From Candidatus Aenigmatarchaeota archaeon (GTDB lineage Archaea > Aenigmatarchaeota > Aenigmatarchaeia > CG10238-14 > SpSt-28), in assembly GCA_023256115.1 (NCBI GenBank), contig JAGDWU010000040.1, positions 1 to 6,226 on the forward strand: a DNA stretch of 6,226 nucleotides, written 5' to 3'. A program made the translations under genes and the position numbers. This document shows positions 5,175 through 6,226 of the stretch, piece after piece (the stretch's first letter is position 1; each line of letters opens with the position of its first letter). The notes below the pieces were generated by a model. That model worked only from the letters and a program-made list of their open reading frames with translations, ran no database searches and was not told where the DNA came from.

Positions 5175-5408
5175 ATGGCAGAGCAATTAGTAAAAGGGAA
5201 AGATTATGAAATTACAGAAATTAGACCTTTTTTGGACATTACAAGAGCTGGGACTTTTGTTAAAAAGTATAGGATTTATTTTAGAGATTTATTAACTGGA
5301 TTTGAAGATTTTGTTGATGTTGAAGAGCCAATAATATTAAGCCCAGAAAAGGTTGAAGAAATAGTAAAAGAAAGAATATTAAAGGCAAGGGAATTGGTTA
5401 AAAAATAG
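5175..5408 (+). CDS. Small hypothetical protein, 77 residues
   Basis: It runs from ATG 5175 to TAG 5406-5408 and encodes 77 residues. Residues about 10-55 look like a beta-hairpin-rich fold (YEITEIRPFLDI, then FVKKYRIYFR, then FEDFVDVEEP). A C-terminal amphipathic helix follows, starting at SPEKVEEIVKERIL. There is no membrane segment and no Cys. Small proteins of this strand-strand-helix type with a SPE(K)V helix cap are familiar from phage and archaeal-virus genomes, but I cannot name a family. It is the only + strand gene in the right half, lying divergent to the operon and convergent with the discoidin-like gene, so it has its own promoter and may be expressed at a different time. No ribosome-binding site precedes it. 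Confidence 0.8.
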   Translation: MAEQLVKGKDYEITEIRPFLDITRAGTFVKKYRIYFRDLLTGFEDFVDVEEPIILSPEKVEEIVKERILKARELVKK

Positions 5409-5436
5409 TAATATTTTTTTTCAAAAATTATTGCTA
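5409..5436. terminator. Bidirectional A/T terminator between convergent genes
   Basis: Directly after the + gene stop there is TAATATTTTTTTT (5409-5421), then C and AAAAATTA (5423-5430). The arms TAAT-TTTTT and AAAAA-TTA are complementary apart from one bulged A, and there is an eight-T run for the + transcript and a five-T run for the - transcript. Twenty-eight bases separate the two stop codons, so both transcripts probably end here. Confidence 0.55.
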
Positions 5437-6186
5437 TTATTCAAATATATATAATTTTCTAATCTTTAAACTACCTCCACCATCAGTTTTTTGTATTCTG
5501 AATAAAAACCTTACATATCTAAAACTTATATTACCAGCTATATGCATTGCGAAATAAGCATCACCATAATAACTCCAACTTTCCCCTATTGCAGTCCATG
5601 TTGTCCCATCTTCACTAATTTCAGTTCTAATAGTAGGACTATTAACGTCATAAGGTGCCCAAAGTTCAAAATATGCAATTAAATTTCTTGTTGCCACATT
5701 TCCTAAATCAATTCTTTTTACTTCTATCCAACTAGTTGAGGCAGTACCCCATGTATATGTATCTTGAATATGCCAAAAAGGATGTGCCCTAATTGGTTCA
5801 ATATTATTTTGATAAAGAACATTTATTCTATCTTTATAAGTTAAAACTGCGCTACATATCCCAGAACCAAGTAATCCATAAGCACTATCAAAAAATTTAA
5901 AATTATTTATCACATATGGAAATCTTGAACCACTACTAACAATACTATTAGCCAATCTTAAAACTTTAAAATCAGTAGGACCTATTAGAAAAATTTCATC
6001 AGTTGGTAAAAAAATCCCTTTTAAATTTACTTCTTTATTAATATCATATGTTCCATATGTTATTATTGGATTTACATATGCATTAGCTATAGGAACTTCA
6101 CGAAACCATATGTTTTTATAAATATCTTCCCTTAAATCAATTTCTCCCAATCCAACAACTTCAACTCTTGGATAAACTGATATCAT
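5437..6186 (-). CDS. Protein with C-terminal discoidin/F5-8C-like domain, possible receptor-binding protein
   Basis: The 249-residue protein starts at ATG 6186-6184, preceded by aataatt and no Shine-Dalgarno. The N-terminal ~140 residues are beta-rich with many aromatics (for example ITYGTYDIN, RFPYVINNF) and are unrecognised. Residues about 143-249 match the pattern of a discoidin or F5/8 type C galactose-binding-like sandwich: SWIEVKRIDLG near 152-162, the signature-like EISEDGTTWTAIGE at 189-202, then RYVRFLFRI (223-231) and a final SLKIRKLYIFE strand. Such domains bind carbohydrate or lipid head groups and are common on phage and viral fibres and on secreted enzymes. No catalytic motif or signal peptide is visible. 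Beside the helical structural candidates, a host-attachment role is plausible; a host surface protein is the alternative. Confidence 0.82.
   Translation of the reverse strand: MISVYPRVEVVGLGEIDLREDIYKNIWFREVPIANAYVNPIITYGTYDINKEVNLKGIFLPTDEIFLIGPTDFKVLRLANSIVSSGSRFPYVINNFKFFDSAYGLLGSGICSAVLTYKDRINVLYQNNIEPIRAHPFWHIQDTYTWGTASTSWIEVKRIDLGNVATRNLIAYFELWAPYDVNSPTIRTEISEDGTTWTAIGESWSYYGDAYFAMHIAGNISFRYVRFLFRIQKTDGGGSLKIRKLYIFE
5440..5760 (-). other. Discoidin/F5-8C-like domain segment
   Basis: This covers residues about 143-249 of the 249-residue protein. Seen in sequence: the SEDGTTW turn, the YVRF strand near the end and closing hydrophobic strands, in the order usual for this fold. The family assignment is by pattern recognition only. 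Confidence 0.6.
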
Positions 6187-6226
6187 AATTATTTTCTAAT
6201 TAAACAGTTGTTTTGTTTTTCAAAAT

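Overview
The window is very A+T-rich (roughly a quarter G+C by eye) and gene-dense apart from one gap. No gene start has a convincing Shine-Dalgarno sequence. Starts instead sit directly behind short A/T strings such as aataatt-ATG, and a TATA-like box lies about 20 bases before one of them. A C2H2 zinc-finger protein, a carbohydrate-binding-type domain, a nine-fold helical repeat protein and a long amphipathic-helix protein lie side by side. I read this as DNA of an archaeal virus, provirus or plasmid-like element, possibly from a low-GC thermophilic or DPANN-type host. That assignment is an inference; no hallmark gene (capsid, terminase, integrase, polymerase) is visible.

Left part (1-763, + strand): the C-terminal end of an unknown gene overlaps the start of a 201-residue membrane protein by 14 bases, so the two are probably co-transcribed. 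Middle (764-1587): about 825 bases with no convincing gene, lying between converging transcription units. It is not featureless. It holds three exact copies of the 12-mer TTTTGGGCAAAA plus variants, a ~50-base imperfect inverted repeat (794-843 with 1409-1456), a diverged direct repeat (851-932 and 1136-1220), a weak 71-codon reading frame, and two related tandem stem-loops (1493-1540 and 1566-1603).

Right-centre (1588-5148, - strand): a tight operon read right to left. It encodes a 244-residue Trp-rich amphipathic-helix protein, a 661-residue protein with hydrophobic N-terminal segments and nine helical repeats, a 243-residue zinc-finger protein whose third finger has Glu in place of a Cys, and a 28-codon mini-ORF only 4 bases after the zinc-finger stop. 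Right end: a single + strand gene for a 77-residue protein is transcribed divergently from the operon across 26 bases and convergently with a 249-residue protein ending in a discoidin/F5-8C-like beta-sandwich.

A working model is a virion or cell-surface module. The 249-residue protein would bind a surface glycan, the amphipathic and repeat proteins would be membrane-associated structural parts, and the zinc-finger protein would regulate or organise DNA. Only the zinc-finger and discoidin-like assignments rest on recognisable sequence patterns; the other roles are inferred from composition and neighbourhood.
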